DNA of 64,000 nt from Excoecaria cochinchinensis (taxonomy: Eukaryota > Streptophyta > Magnoliopsida > Malpighiales > Euphorbiaceae): assembly GCA_947683425.1 (NCBI GenBank), contig CANTUQ010000110.1, forward strand, positions 414,501 through 478,500. The letters run 5' to 3'. The translations under genes and the position numbers were made by a program. Of the stretch, positions 1 through 10,848 are shown in pieces. Position 1 is the first letter of the stretch, and every line of letters begins with the position of its first letter. The notes beneath the pieces were generated by a model. It did not search any database and was not told where the DNA came from. It worked only from the letters and a program-made list of their open reading frames with translations.

Positions 1-1392
1 TTTGTTTTGCTTTGATTTAGCATAATTAGATATTATTTTGATTTTTCTTGCATGAAAATTAAGTTATAACATGTAAAATCATCTTGAAATAGCATCATTT
101 TTGTGGAAATTTGATTGAGAACAAATCTTTGTGAGAAGTGGGGGTTCCTGTCTTCTTTTCCCTGCGAGGGGCGGGAAGAAGATTAGGGGCAGCGTGCCTG
201 CCCCTCATGGCGAGGCCGCCCCTCACTCTCATTTTTGTCTTTTATGCACTTTTTAATTTATTTTACTACGTTTTTCTGGTTTGTTAATCCATATTTTTCG
301 AGTTATATTTTTTGTGTAATTTTAATTTTATTCAAGTTTATTTTATTTTTTCTATTTTTTATGTGATAATGTTTATTTTTATTATTTTGTTGATTAATTA
401 TTTTCTTTAGATTTATTTGCTAACATTTTTTTTATTTTATTTTCTATAATTCTTATTATTTGGGTGCGCATTTTCAATGGCAAATGGGGATCCATGGAGA
501 TTTGGAGACATCTTTTGGTTTGATGTTTTTTAGCATTTTTATTATTTTTTATTATTTTAATTTTATTTATTTTACTATGTAATTTGTAATAAATTTAGTT
601 TATTTTATGCACATTAAAAAGAAAATCACATAAAAATATTTTTACTAATGAATTTGGATTTTTTCTAATAAAATGGGACCAATGTCCTAATTTTAGTCAA
701 TAAAAAAAATTTCTTTTAAAGGAAGAGTTAATTTTCTCAAAATGAGATCACTCATCCCTATTTTCTCAATATTCACCAAAAAATAACTCTTCAATTTTCT
801 AAGTGAACATGAAAGAACCAATGTTCCTATTCTAAATAAATATCCCGATTTATGAATGTTATTTAGTTAGTTGATTTTGTTTATTTAATTTCTTATTTTG
901 GGGGATTGTATTTTTTGTCCTAATTCATTTATTTTTGTTTGTTTCAATTTGGGGGATTGTATTTTTGTCCCAATTTTATTTCGTAATTTGTTTTGTATTT
1001 TGCTTATTTTATCGCTTTTTTTACCGCTTTTCTTGTTGATTGAATTTGCGCTTTATCTTAAATACATGATTGTGTGAGATGAGAGATGAAATTTTAATAA
1101 TTAAAAAACTCATTTATAATTAAGCAAGATATTAATAAAAGTAAAGTTCTGAACTAATCTCTAGTTTAAACCCCGAGCTTAGACGAACTTTTCCAATTTC
1201 TTGTAAATTATGTGGCAACTCTAAAATACCTCAAATGTGCCTAAAGGCTTCATGTGATTAGATAAACTTCCCCAATGTTCTAATGGCTAGGAATTCCAAA
1301 ATATCTCATATTGCCCAAGATCAAAAGACACAATCCCTCTCCGGCCCTAAAAGCGGGCTCTCAAGACTAAAGCAAGGTCGGCGCGAGTCACA
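1..1392 (+). mobile_element. Tat/Ogre-like LTR, 3' part, cut by window start
   Basis: AT-rich non-coding DNA that shows, in the same order, the landmarks of the better-preserved Tat-like LTR at 27499-30820: a stretch with 'accaatgtcc' and 'gatcactcatcc', then 'gggggattgtatt', then 'gagatgagagatg', then 'ggcaactc' and 'ccaatgttct', ending in GCGCGAGTCACA. The LTR start lies before the window. No coding sequence is seen. The downstream flank is not a primer-binding site, so this is a solo or truncated LTR. Confidence 0.6.
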
Positions 1393-1749
1393 ACTAGAAA
1401 AATATTTTTTATTTTTAAAATTTCAAAAATATTATAAAAGAAGGTAGAAAATGTGTTTTTTGCCTTTTGACTTTTTAAAAAATATTTTGAAAATTTTTTG
1501 AGGTTCTATCCTTATTTATTGATTGAAATGTATTTCAATTATGTGTATTTATACATGTGTGTATAAATTTTTCTGAAATATGTTACAGAAATGTTAAATA
1601 AGGTCACTAGATCTTCCTTAAATTACGAATAGGTTGTTTTGAGAAATGCAATAGTGCAATCAATAAGTAACGTGAGAATGCAAAGGAAGATTTGAGCTAA
1701 TGATATTAACGCAATAGTGCATCATAATGTACATGTGTGAGAACAAATG
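1393..1749. other. Unassigned AT-rich spacer
   Basis: About 360 bp between two LTR pieces. I see no ORF, no primer-binding site and no repeat shared with the rest of the window. It may be old interior or host sequence. Confidence 0.4.
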
Positions 1750-3980
1750 TGTAGACACCGGGTCCTGAGGCAGCCCAAACCGAAGTTACCCAATGATGAG
1801 AATGATGCCTGTTCACAGGCAAAAGAAAAATAGAAGTGATGATTTCCTCGAAAAAAGATGCTGTAAGCACCGTGTCCCGAGGCGGTCTAGATCAGAGATT
1901 ACCCGATGAAGAAATCGATGTCCGTTTCTGAATGAATGGATGGAATTCAAGAAATTTTTTTCCTTTAACTTCACGAGAATTAAAGGTTTTCATTTGCCAG
2001 AAAAAGAAATGGAAAAGTCAAGAGGTTTTAGCTTGAAAAAGGGGCTTTTTCCTCCACAGACTGCCAGCCTGTCTGTTGTGATACGACCGTCTATCGCTGA
2101 GGCGGTCCGTCTCTCGCAATGAGGGACGGGCTGTCGGTGAGGCGAGTGACGGACACGTGTCCGTAGACCAACACCCATCCCTGAAGTCCGTGCCTTGCTT
2201 GGTCGGTAGCCAAAATGACCGCGCGTGTCCCTCTTTCCAACGCCCGTCTGTGGATTTCCAACGCCCATCTGCGGTAACCTATTTCCAACAGGAAATAGGA
2301 TTTAGGGTTTTTGGGGGAAAGAGCCTATAAAAGGGGTTTTCTTACCTGATTTGGGGGTTGGAGAATTTTCCTAATTTCTCTAAAAAAAATCCAAAATACT
2401 CTTTTTTTCAATTTACAAAAGTTTTACTTTATACTTTCTATTTTTTATTTAGTGAATCTAATCAAGTTGGGGAAGTTAAATTAATTGGTTTCCATCAATT
2501 TTCTTTCATTCCAATATTCAAAAATTACTAGTTTAAATCAAGAGAGAAATATAAACTTTCTTTTCTTGGTTTTTACTCGATTCTCGTGAAGCTCGCGGGA
2601 CTAAAGCCATTCAAACATTCATCCTAAAAGGTAAAATCCGAGGGTAAATATTCTGGACACGTCATTCGTTTGATTTATTTTGATTATTTGGGTTTATTGT
2701 GAATATTTTTGTTGAAAAAATTATTATCTTGAGAAAAGTCAGTTTTTTACTTGTTTTTTTGAGGAACAGAGGTGACCGACGGGCAATAAGGTCACAGACA
2801 CCCATCTCTCGTTTGAGCGGTGGAACGTATGTGGCACGATTATTGCCCGCTGGTCACTCCAGAGATGCCCGTCGTTCACACGCTGATTGCCGTCCCTGGG
2901 TATTTTCCTCACTTTTCCTTTACTGTTTTACTCCATTTCTTATATATTCTTTTTTTCTTTTATTTCTTTTATTTCAAAATTCTTTTTTGCTCTTCTTTAA
3001 TTTCTATTTAGTTTTATTGCATTTCTGAATTTTAAATTTAATTTATATTTATCTTTGTTTTGGTCCCTTTTGTGTACTAATATGTTTGTTTGTTTCATGA
3101 GATAATATCTTGGATCGTTGAATGGTTTGAGCTTGAGAAGCCTATCCAAGCCATGAGGAATTATTCCAATTGGTTTAATCCTTTACCCCTTGGCCATTTA
3201 TTTATTTAATTACGCATTTATTTTTTATTTATCTTTATGTTTATGTAAATTGTTTTATTTCGCGTTAAATAAAAATGGATAAATGTTTTATATTAACTAA
3301 TTTGGTAATTTCTGCAAATAAAGGACCAAAGTCCTATTTTAGCCAATGAAAACGTCACATAAAAATCGTTTTCATAATAAATGCATGCGAGGACCAAAGT
3401 CCTCAAAATAAATGAATTCCCCGTTTTATGTATATATCGCACTTTTATAAATGGGGGTTCTATTCCGCTCCTAGTATTATTGTAAATTATTTTGGAATGT
3501 TTATTTTTGTTTTATTTATTTATTAACGCTTTTGACATGAATAATTGCGCTTTTAACTAAATTGCATCATGTGGAGAGAGAGTGAACTAATAAGCTCCAA
3601 ATTTAATTGTAAAATTAATCAAGGTATAAATAGATGAGAAGTCCTGAACCCAACTCTGGTCTTTGGGCTCAATGAGGCGAGAGGTCTATCCAATCACTCA
3701 TTGGAACGAGACCTCCAAGATACCTCTTGTGTCAAACGACTTAATAAATCCCAGGCTCCATAGGGTTAGAGGGTCATTCCCAATGTTCTATTGGGGTGAT
3801 TACCTCCAAAACCACCTTTGATTTGCCCAAAATGGAAAAATGCGTCATCTTAGGCTCACTGATGCGAGATGAACTTTTCCAATGTTCTATTGGGTGGCGA
3901 TTCCATGAAACCTCCTTATTGCCCAAAATAGATGCACTTTTAAATATCTTACAAATTGTCAGCGAATCTCACACCCCTCG
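1750..3980 (+). mobile_element. Tat/Ogre-like LTR, 3' end cut by the viral insertion
   Basis: Starts TGTAGACACCGGGTCC at 1750. A second, diverged start (TGTAAGCACCGTGTCCC) follows at 1862, so about 110 bp of the LTR start is duplicated or two LTRs are fused there. A cluster of GACGG/CCGTC motifs lies at about 2085-2280, a TATA box at 2326, the family's 'gagggtaaat' at about 2640, and a second GACGGG-type cluster at about 2770-2890. The 3' region (3590-3975) matches the end of the minus-strand LTR at 22790-25141. Roughly the last 80 bp are missing, replaced by viral sequence. Confidence 0.7.
2326..2332 (+). promoter_or_regulatory. LTR TATA box
   Basis: CCTATAAAAGGGG directly after the GC-rich palindromic block, at the U3/R position of the LTR. 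Sibling LTRs have equivalents at 20576 (+) and 24574 (-). It points towards the left viral arm about 1.7 kb downstream, so read-through into the virus is possible. Confidence 0.5.
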
Positions 3981-4207
3981 AAGCTATTCAAAACGATTAT
4001 TTTAAGCAAATTTGTTATAGAAATAGTTGCAGAAAAGATAGATCAGGAAAGTAGGAAACGTTGGTCAGCCCTGAAGGCGTGCGTTGGTCAGCCAATAGCC
4101 CAGGAGAGGCGTAAGGTGGTCCCGCAGCTGGGTGGTCCCGTGAATACTTTCAGGTTCAATCTTTACTGTTAAATATTTTTAAGCAAATTTGATTAAGATA
4201 AGCTATT

Positions 4208-5260
4208 ATGAATAGATTATCTAAAATTCTCTCTGAAAACCTATCAGGTTCTAATTCTAATTCAGATAAAGACTTAGGAAATTCTTTAGATATGAATTCT
4301 TTAGAAATTAATATAGATAAAGTAGAACAAGATTTACATAATTGGACTATTCCAAAACAAAACATTAAGACGATATATTCAATAGGAACTTTTGATTTTA
4401 TGTCTAGTTATTCAATTAAAACAACAGAACAAACTTTACCAATAAACCAGGAACATGCTAATATTCAATTATTTTCAGGAGAAGCTATTAATAATCATAG
4501 GAGAAATAAATATAAATATTTACATATAGGAGCAGTTCAAATAGCTATTAAACCTTTATTCAGGTTAGGATTAGATGTCCCTGTTTTAATGTGTTTAAGA
4601 GATGCCAGACATTTAGATTTTTCAAATTCTTTATTAGCCATGGCAGAAACTAATTTAGCAAATGGACCAGTCTATTTTAATTGTTACCCAGGATTTACTT
4701 TAAGTTTAAATGATAGACATTTAATGGATACCTTAACTTTGACAGTTAAAACAAAAAATTTAAATGTTAAAGAAGAAGTAAAAGCAGTAGCTGTAATTTA
4801 TAGACTATATTATAAGGTTATGACAACTTCGATTAATCCTAAATCAGTAAATACTTTAACAAAGGATGAAACTATTATATTTGAAGGAAATAAGGCACAC
4901 TCTAATATTCAGATACCCAAAAGGTTAAAATGGGATGAAATAACTAGATCTACCAGATGGAATCTTCAGGAAATAAGTGAACCCAGACTAATAAACATAG
5001 ATGATCAAGTTTCTAGAATAATAGAACACACAGATGGATCTGTAGAAATAGACTTTACAAATACTCCTCAGTCAGGTAGACATTCAGTATACTCTAATAA
5101 TAGACCCTCCACTTCGGCCAGTACTTTAAGACGTACCACTTCATCCAGAAATTTAGATATTAGAGGAATAGATTTTAGGGGAAATATTCCTAAACCTATT
5201 TACACAGAAGAAACTGAATCATCTGTAAGTCCTACTAGATCGCAAATGGAAAATTTTTAA
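4208..5260 (+). CDS. Viral movement protein (30K superfamily), left copy
   Basis: A 350-aa protein, first ORF of the viral genome. In Caulimoviridae this protein modifies plasmodesmata so virus can pass between cells. Residues about 100-185 carry the 30K-type core: a hydrophobic strand (YLHIGAVQIAI, 104-114), then VPVLMCLRDAR (124-134) with the characteristic Asp132, then a beta-rich stretch with YPGFTLSLND (160-169) and LTLTVKT. The N-terminus is Ser/Asn-rich and acidic, and the last 80 residues are Ser/Thr/Arg-rich and probably disordered. Start: first ATG after the leader. The stop lies 15 bp before the polyprotein ATG. A movement protein on its own ORF rather than fused to the polyprotein is uncommon in florendovirus-like elements. 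The ORF is intact and I see no amino-acid difference from the right copy. Confidence 0.85.
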   Translation: MNRLSKILSENLSGSNSNSDKDLGNSLDMNSLEINIDKVEQDLHNWTIPKQNIKTIYSIGTFDFMSSYSIKTTEQTLPINQEHANIQLFSGEAINNHRRNKYKYLHIGAVQIAIKPLFRLGLDVPVLMCLRDARHLDFSNSLLAMAETNLANGPVYFNCYPGFTLSLNDRHLMDTLTLTVKTKNLNVKEEVKAVAVIYRLYYKVMTTSINPKSVNTLTKDETIIFEGNKAHSNIQIPKRLKWDEITRSTRWNLQEISEPRLINIDDQVSRIIEHTDGSVEIDFTNTPQSGRHSVYSNNRPSTSASTLRRTTSSRNLDIRGIDFRGNIPKPIYTEETESSVSPTRSQMENF

Positions 5261-5275
5261 TTATAAAATTATAAG

Positions 5276-8200
5276 ATGAATTTTGAAATTAATAAAGAAT
5301 TCCTAAGAGCAGATTTAAAAGCAGAATATAATAAAGAAAAAAGAGAATGGTATTTTAGTAACTTTTCTCAAAAGGAATTAGAAAATTTTAGAAAAATTTG
5401 GTATAAAAATATGAAAGAACAGAAAGTTAATATGCCTTTATTCTTATGGTTTGAAAATTATTGTTATCAGAATAATATTAATTATCCTTTCGAAAAAGAA
5501 TTAAAAATGTTGAATAAAGTAGGAAAACTTTGGAATTTAGCAAATGATGAAAGAGTTATATCTATCCATCCTCCATTAGAAAATATAGTATTTAGACAAA
5601 ATGATCAGGATTATATAGGAATACCTTTTGTAGAAATAAAAGAAGAAGATTCTAGAGATAGAAGAATTCAACATGTCATACTTCAGAATAATTATACTAA
5701 TCAAACTTTAGAAACTATAGGAAACCAGTTAAATAGAATAGAAACTGTAGTACAAAAACCAGTATCAATAGAAACAATTTCTCCAAAACCATTTATAGAA
5801 GAAAAACCTTTCTTTAAACCTTTTATGTTTACAGGATCACCTGTTAATCTTAACAAAGAAGAATCTATATTAAGGAAAATAGAAGAAAGACTAGGAAATA
5901 TTAATATTAATCAAAAAATAATTAAAAATGATAAACAAAAGGATAAACAAGTTGCTGTATTAAATAAAGAAGAAAATTCAGATTCAGAATCAATAACTGA
6001 AATAGAAGTTCAATTTAATTTACCTTTAGAAAAATCCTTAGAAATAAATAAGTTAAGAAAAGATGCCCCACTTCCTACTACTAGAAATTATTACAAAAGA
6101 CCTACTCCACCAGATACTCAATTAGAAGAACATTGGTATCAGGCTAATTACGATGGAAAATCAGTCTATGAATGGAATATAGATGGCCAATCCGAATATA
6201 GGATATTAAATCTTTTAGAAGAAATGACTATGGCAGCTAGTTCATATAGAACAGTAGGAAATAGAGAACAGGCTATCACCCAAGCCTTAATCTCAGGATT
6301 TACAGGACAGTTGAAAGGATGGTGGGATTATTATTTAACTCACCAAGAACAAGAATATATATTGAAAGCAACTAAAACAATAATAAAAAGAGAAGGTGAT
6401 ATGGAAACAGAAACTATTATTGAAGACAGTGTAAATACTTTAATATTTGCAATAACAAAATGTTTTATAGGAGATCCTAGTCAGTATCAAGATAGGAATT
6501 CAGAAATATTACAGAATTTAACTTGTCCTAAATTACAAGATTTTAGATGGTATAAGGATGTATTTTTAACAAAAGTAATGACTAGACCTGACTGTAGCAA
6601 TTCTTATTGGAAAGAAAAGTTTATAGCAGGATTACCAAAATTATTTGCAGATAAAATTAGGAATAGACTAAGAAATGAATATAATAATGTTATTCCGTAT
6701 AAGGAATTATCTTATGGACAATTAATTAATTATATCAATAAAGAAGGATTAGCTATATGTTCTGATATGAAATTAAAAGCAAAATTAAAAAGAGAAAATC
6801 TTAATAGTAGAAAAGAATTAGGAGATTTTTGTCAACAATATGGTTATGAAAGAATTAGTGCACCCTCTGCTAAAATAAAAAGGAAGAATAAAATTAAACG
6901 AAAATATATTCCTAGAAAAAGAACTTATAATCCCAATATAGAATTAGAAAGGCCCAGTAATAGAAAAACTTATTCTAAGAAAAAATCTTATAAGAATAAA
7001 AAACCTCATAAAAAGGATATAATCATTTGTTATAAATGTGGTAGACCAGGTCATTACTCAAAAAATTGTAAAATGAAAGGAAAAGTAAACAATTTAGATG
7101 CTTCGGATGAATTAAAAGAGAAAATTATGAAACTTGTAATTAACGATTCTTCAGAAGAAAGTTTATCAGAAGATTATTCTGAAAATGATTTAAATAATAT
7201 AAGTGAAAATGAATCTAATAATAGTGATTCAGAATCTTGTGAATGTATAGGAACTTGCCAGTGCAATCAAATAAATATGATTAATAATGAACAAGAGTTT
7301 TTATTAGACATTATAGATAAAATAAATGATCCGGAAATAAAAAGAGACTATTTAATCAAATTAAAGGAATTAATAGGACAAAGGGAGCAAAAAGATTATA
7401 AACCTTATAATTTTTCAGAAATTTGTCAAAGATTTAGACAAGATAACAAAAAATCCTCTATTCAAGATCTTCAAGAAGAGGTTAAGAATTTAAAACAAGA
7501 TGTGAATACATTAAAAGATAAGGTTTTAAACTTAGAAGAAGAAAATATAAAAGAGAATTTAAGCCGAATATTTAAAAATAACAATCAGGTTTCTACTTCA
7601 TTAATTATTAACGAATCAGAAGATAAAAATGAATATATTAATAGTATATCTAGAATAAATTATCAAAAATGGTATGTAAAACTAGATATAGTTATAAATG
7701 ATGATTTTCATCTTTCTACCTTAGCATTAATAGATAGTGGTGCTGATCAAAATTGTATTCAAGAAGGATTAGTTCCAACTAAGTATTACGAAAAAACTTC
7801 AGAAAGACTTAGCTCAGCTAGTGGTTCAAAGTTACACATTAAATATAAGTTATCTAAGGTTAAAATTTGTAATAAAGGATATTGTTATAAAACTCAGTTA
7901 ATATTAATTAAAAATTTAAATTCAGGAGTAATTTTAGGAACCCCTTTTTTAACTATGTTATACCCTTTTCAAGTTAATAATAATGGATTATCCACAATTG
8001 TTTTAGGAAAAGAAATTCTATTTGAATTTGCCTTTCCTATGACAACGCGAGATATTAATCAATTAAAAAATAATATTCAAGAAATAAATCTAATTAAGAA
8101 AAATAAACTAAGTCACATAAAGTATTTAGTTCAAGAAATAGATGAAAAACGAATAGAAAATCAGTTAAATGAAGATAAAATAAAGGAAAAGGTCAAAGAC

Positions 8201-9601
8201 ATAGAAAATACTTTTTTAAAGGATGTTTGTGCTCCTGTTCCTAATGCTTTTTGGAATAGGAAAAGCCACATAGTTAGTTTACCTTATGAAAAAGATTTTG
8301 ATGAAAAACAGATTCCTACTAAATCTAAAGCCATACACATGTCAGAAGACTTAGAAAAACTTTGTAGAAAAGAAATTCAAGAATTAAAGGATAAAGGATT
8401 AATTAGGGACTCGAAATCTCCATGGTCTTGTTCAGCTTTTTATGTTATGAACGCTGCAGAATTAGAAAGAGGAATTCCTAGACTAGTTATAAACTATAAA
8501 CCATTAAATAAAGTTTTACAATGGATTAGATATCCAATTCCTAATAAAAGAGATTTATTAAAAAGATTATATAATGCAAAGATATTTTCTAAATTTGATA
8601 TGAAGTCAGGATTCTGGCAAATACAAATTTTAGAAAAAGACAGGTACAAGACAGGATTTAATACTCCTTTTGGACATTACGAATGGAATGTAATGCCCTT
8701 TGGATTAAAAAATGCTCCATCAGAATTTCAAAATATTATGAATGATATAATCAGACCTATTAATGAATTCTCTATAGTTTATATAGATGATGTCTTAATT
8801 TTCTCAGAAAATATTAATCAACATTTTAGTCATTTAAAGAAATTCTATAATATTATTCACAACAATGGATTAGTAATCTCTCCAACTAAAATAAAGTTAT
8901 TTCAGATAAAGGTTAGATTTTTAGGTCATGATATTAATCAAGGAACAATTAGACCAATTAATAGAAGTTTAGAATTTACAGAAAAATTTCCAGATGAAAT
9001 TAAAGATAAAAAACAGTTGCAAAGATTTTTAGGATGTCTAAATTATGTTCATGATTTCTTTAAGGATCTAGGTATAATTTGTCAACCTCTTTATGATAGA
9101 CTTAAGAAAAACCCTACACCTTGGACAGAAGAACATACTCAAATAGTAAAAGTTATTAAATCAAAGGTTAAAAGTCTTCCTTGTCTTAGTATTCCTCACC
9201 CAGAAGCATTTTTAATAGTTGAAACAGATGCTAGTGATAAAGGATTTGGAGGAATTTTAAAACAAAAAAGAAATAATAAAGAAGAATTGGTTAGATATTA
9301 CTCAGGAAACTGGAATAATACTCAAAAGAATTATTCTACGATTAAAAAGGAAATTTTAAGCATTGTCTCATGCATCATAAAATTTGAGGATGATTTATAC
9401 ATGAAAAAATTTTTGCTCAGAATAGATTGCCTCTCAGCCAAACATATTTTAGAAAAAGATGTTAAAAATTTAATCTCTAAACAGATTTTTGCTAGATGGC
9501 AAGCCCTTCTTAGTAATTTTGATTTTGAAATCGAGTTTATTAAAGGACAAAATAATTGTTTGCCTGATTTTCTTTCTCGTGAGTTTTTACAGGGAAAATG
9601 A
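5276..9601 (+). CDS. Viral polyprotein (capsid, protease, RT, RNase H), left copy
   Basis: A 1441-aa uninterrupted polyprotein. Residues 1-60 are a Trp/Phe-rich N-terminus. About 280-510 is a retro-gag/capsid-like region with WWDYY and FRWYKDVF. 530-580 is strongly basic, followed by a CCHC knuckle C585-C588-H593-C598 (nucleic-acid binding). An acidic Ser/Glu stretch (620-655) ends in a second Cys cluster C655, C657, C661, C663. A predicted coiled coil spans about 728-765. The aspartic protease has D820-S-G-A. Reverse transcriptase has YIDD at 1169-1172 with FDMKSGFWQI and MPFGLKNAPSEFQ before it. RNase H has D1318, E1359, D1384 and D1431. There is no integrase, as expected for a pararetrovirus. 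The stop overlaps the ORF3 start as ATGA, suggesting coupled translation. It differs from the right copy at residues 552 (Asn here) and 1378 (Lys here). Confidence 0.95.
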   Translation: MNFEINKEFLRADLKAEYNKEKREWYFSNFSQKELENFRKIWYKNMKEQKVNMPLFLWFENYCYQNNINYPFEKELKMLNKVGKLWNLANDERVISIHPPLENIVFRQNDQDYIGIPFVEIKEEDSRDRRIQHVILQNNYTNQTLETIGNQLNRIETVVQKPVSIETISPKPFIEEKPFFKPFMFTGSPVNLNKEESILRKIEERLGNININQKIIKNDKQKDKQVAVLNKEENSDSESITEIEVQFNLPLEKSLEINKLRKDAPLPTTRNYYKRPTPPDTQLEEHWYQANYDGKSVYEWNIDGQSEYRILNLLEEMTMAASSYRTVGNREQAITQALISGFTGQLKGWWDYYLTHQEQEYILKATKTIIKREGDMETETIIEDSVNTLIFAITKCFIGDPSQYQDRNSEILQNLTCPKLQDFRWYKDVFLTKVMTRPDCSNSYWKEKFIAGLPKLFADKIRNRLRNEYNNVIPYKELSYGQLINYINKEGLAICSDMKLKAKLKRENLNSRKELGDFCQQYGYERISAPSAKIKRKNKIKRKYIPRKRTYNPNIELERPSNRKTYSKKKSYKNKKPHKKDIIICYKCGRPGHYSKNCKMKGKVNNLDASDELKEKIMKLVINDSSEESLSEDYSENDLNNISENESNNSDSESCECIGTCQCNQINMINNEQEFLLDIIDKINDPEIKRDYLIKLKELIGQREQKDYKPYNFSEICQRFRQDNKKSSIQDLQEEVKNLKQDVNTLKDKVLNLEEENIKENLSRIFKNNNQVSTSLIINESEDKNEYINSISRINYQKWYVKLDIVINDDFHLSTLALIDSGADQNCIQEGLVPTKYYEKTSERLSSASGSKLHIKYKLSKVKICNKGYCYKTQLILIKNLNSGVILGTPFLTMLYPFQVNNNGLSTIVLGKEILFEFAFPMTTRDINQLKNNIQEINLIKKNKLSHIKYLVQEIDEKRIENQLNEDKIKEKVKDIENTFLKDVCAPVPNAFWNRKSHIVSLPYEKDFDEKQIPTKSKAIHMSEDLEKLCRKEIQELKDKGLIRDSKSPWSCSAFYVMNAAELERGIPRLVINYKPLNKVLQWIRYPIPNKRDLLKRLYNAKIFSKFDMKSGFWQIQILEKDRYKTGFNTPFGHYEWNVMPFGLKNAPSEFQNIMNDIIRPINEFSIVYIDDVLIFSENINQHFSHLKKFYNIIHNNGLVISPTKIKLFQIKVRFLGHDINQGTIRPINRSLEFTEKFPDEIKDKKQLQRFLGCLNYVHDFFKDLGIICQPLYDRLKKNPTPWTEEHTQIVKVIKSKVKSLPCLSIPHPEAFLIVETDASDKGFGGILKQKRNNKEELVRYYSGNWNNTQKNYSTIKKEILSIVSCIIKFEDDLYMKKFLLRIDCLSAKHILEKDVKNLISKQIFARWQALLSNFDFEIEFIKGQNNCLPDFLSREFLQGK

Positions 9602-10841
9602 ATAATAAGAAGATTTTGAGCAAAGAAAGTATTTCAAAACAGAATAATAATCAGAATGCTTATACTAATCAGATGATACCCGTCTCTCCAAACCGTTTCT
9701 CTCCTATTGCCCCTAGACCTAGAGCAATAACTCCTCAGTTTTTTCCACCAATTTCTTCTAACCTTATCAGAACACCACCTTTAATTCCACCTTCTACCTT
9801 TAGACCACCGACCTATTCTACTATAGTATCCACTCCTACCTTCGCATCATCATCGTCTCCCAAAAGATCTTCATCAATTTATCAGTTGAACCCTCGAAGA
9901 AAATTTATCAAAGTCTTAGAAATAGAGGAACAATCATTGATAGAAAATCAGAGTTTTTATAAATTAATTGAATTTATCTTCCCAAAAGGATTTCATTTTC
10001 TAGAAGACTGCCCAGAAAAGACCAGAGAATTCTATGAAATGGTTCTAGTAGACACCGACTCAGTGGTGATTGAACATAATTATAATCAGGACTCTACTAA
10101 GATCAATTACAGCAAGGTTAAGATCTTCAAGATAATGACTTTGTCAGAATGGGGAATGAAACCTCACGCCAACAAGGTTCTAACAGGATTTTCTGCCAGA
10201 AAGTATTTTAATTATTACGATTATCAGGAAGCATGGTTTAAGGCCTTTTATCTCAGAAATTATAATCATTCTTGGTTCTTTTATTTTTCAAACAAGTTCT
10301 CAGGATTTTACCCTAATTGGTTTTTAAGATGGTTTGATTATATGGGACCCATAGACTCTATATTTCCTCAGCAAGTCCTCCAAGGATTTGGTAAATATCG
10401 GGAACAACACCAAACCAAGCTTAACGATTCATTACTACAATTCTGCAATGAATTTAAGATACCATGGATCATTACTTGGAATTATCACGTATCAACAGAG
10501 TCAGTCATTCCTATCCTTTACAGAGAATACCGAGTAAAGTGGTGGGATTCCTTTCAAGAAAGTAGAGCTAATCCAGAAGCAGTCAGACAAAAGTTCGATA
10601 ACGACAAGTTTTCTTATCAGACTTCTCATCCTCAGCATAAAGATATCCAATCAGAATCCACTCAGGAATTTACAAACAGCAAGCAACATCTCATCAGCCT
10701 CTTATCTTCAGCCACGTCAGAACAAGAGGTAGCCGCTATCCTAAGTCAAGCTACTTCTGAAAAGGGAAACTCTTCTACTGAAGAAATTACCCCAGCTCCA
10801 AGACACTTTATAGATTCACAGGATCTATATGATGATGTAAT

Positions 10842-10848
<7 letters not shown>
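9598..10848 (+). CDS. Viral ORF3 product of unknown function, left copy
   Basis: A 416-aa protein whose ATG overlaps the polyprotein stop by 4 nt. Residues about 25-95 are Pro/Ser-rich and probably disordered (RFSPIAPRPRA, FRPPTYST). Residues about 100-335 form an aromatic-rich folded core with FHFLEDCPEK, SEWGMKPHAN and FYPNWFLRWFDYMGP. The last 70 residues are Ser/Glu/Gln-rich. Its place after RNase H is where caulimoviruses carry the translational transactivator/inclusion-body protein and where florendovirus-type elements carry an ORF of unknown role. I do not recognise a transactivator motif, so function is not assigned. The base composition is less AT-biased than ORF1 and ORF2. It is intact, and its amino-acid sequence matches the right copy. 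Confidence 0.8.

Noticed and set aside
4156..4365. 69-aa frame antisense to the viral movement protein (also 18791-19000)
   Set aside because: Shadow of the real ORF on the other strand.
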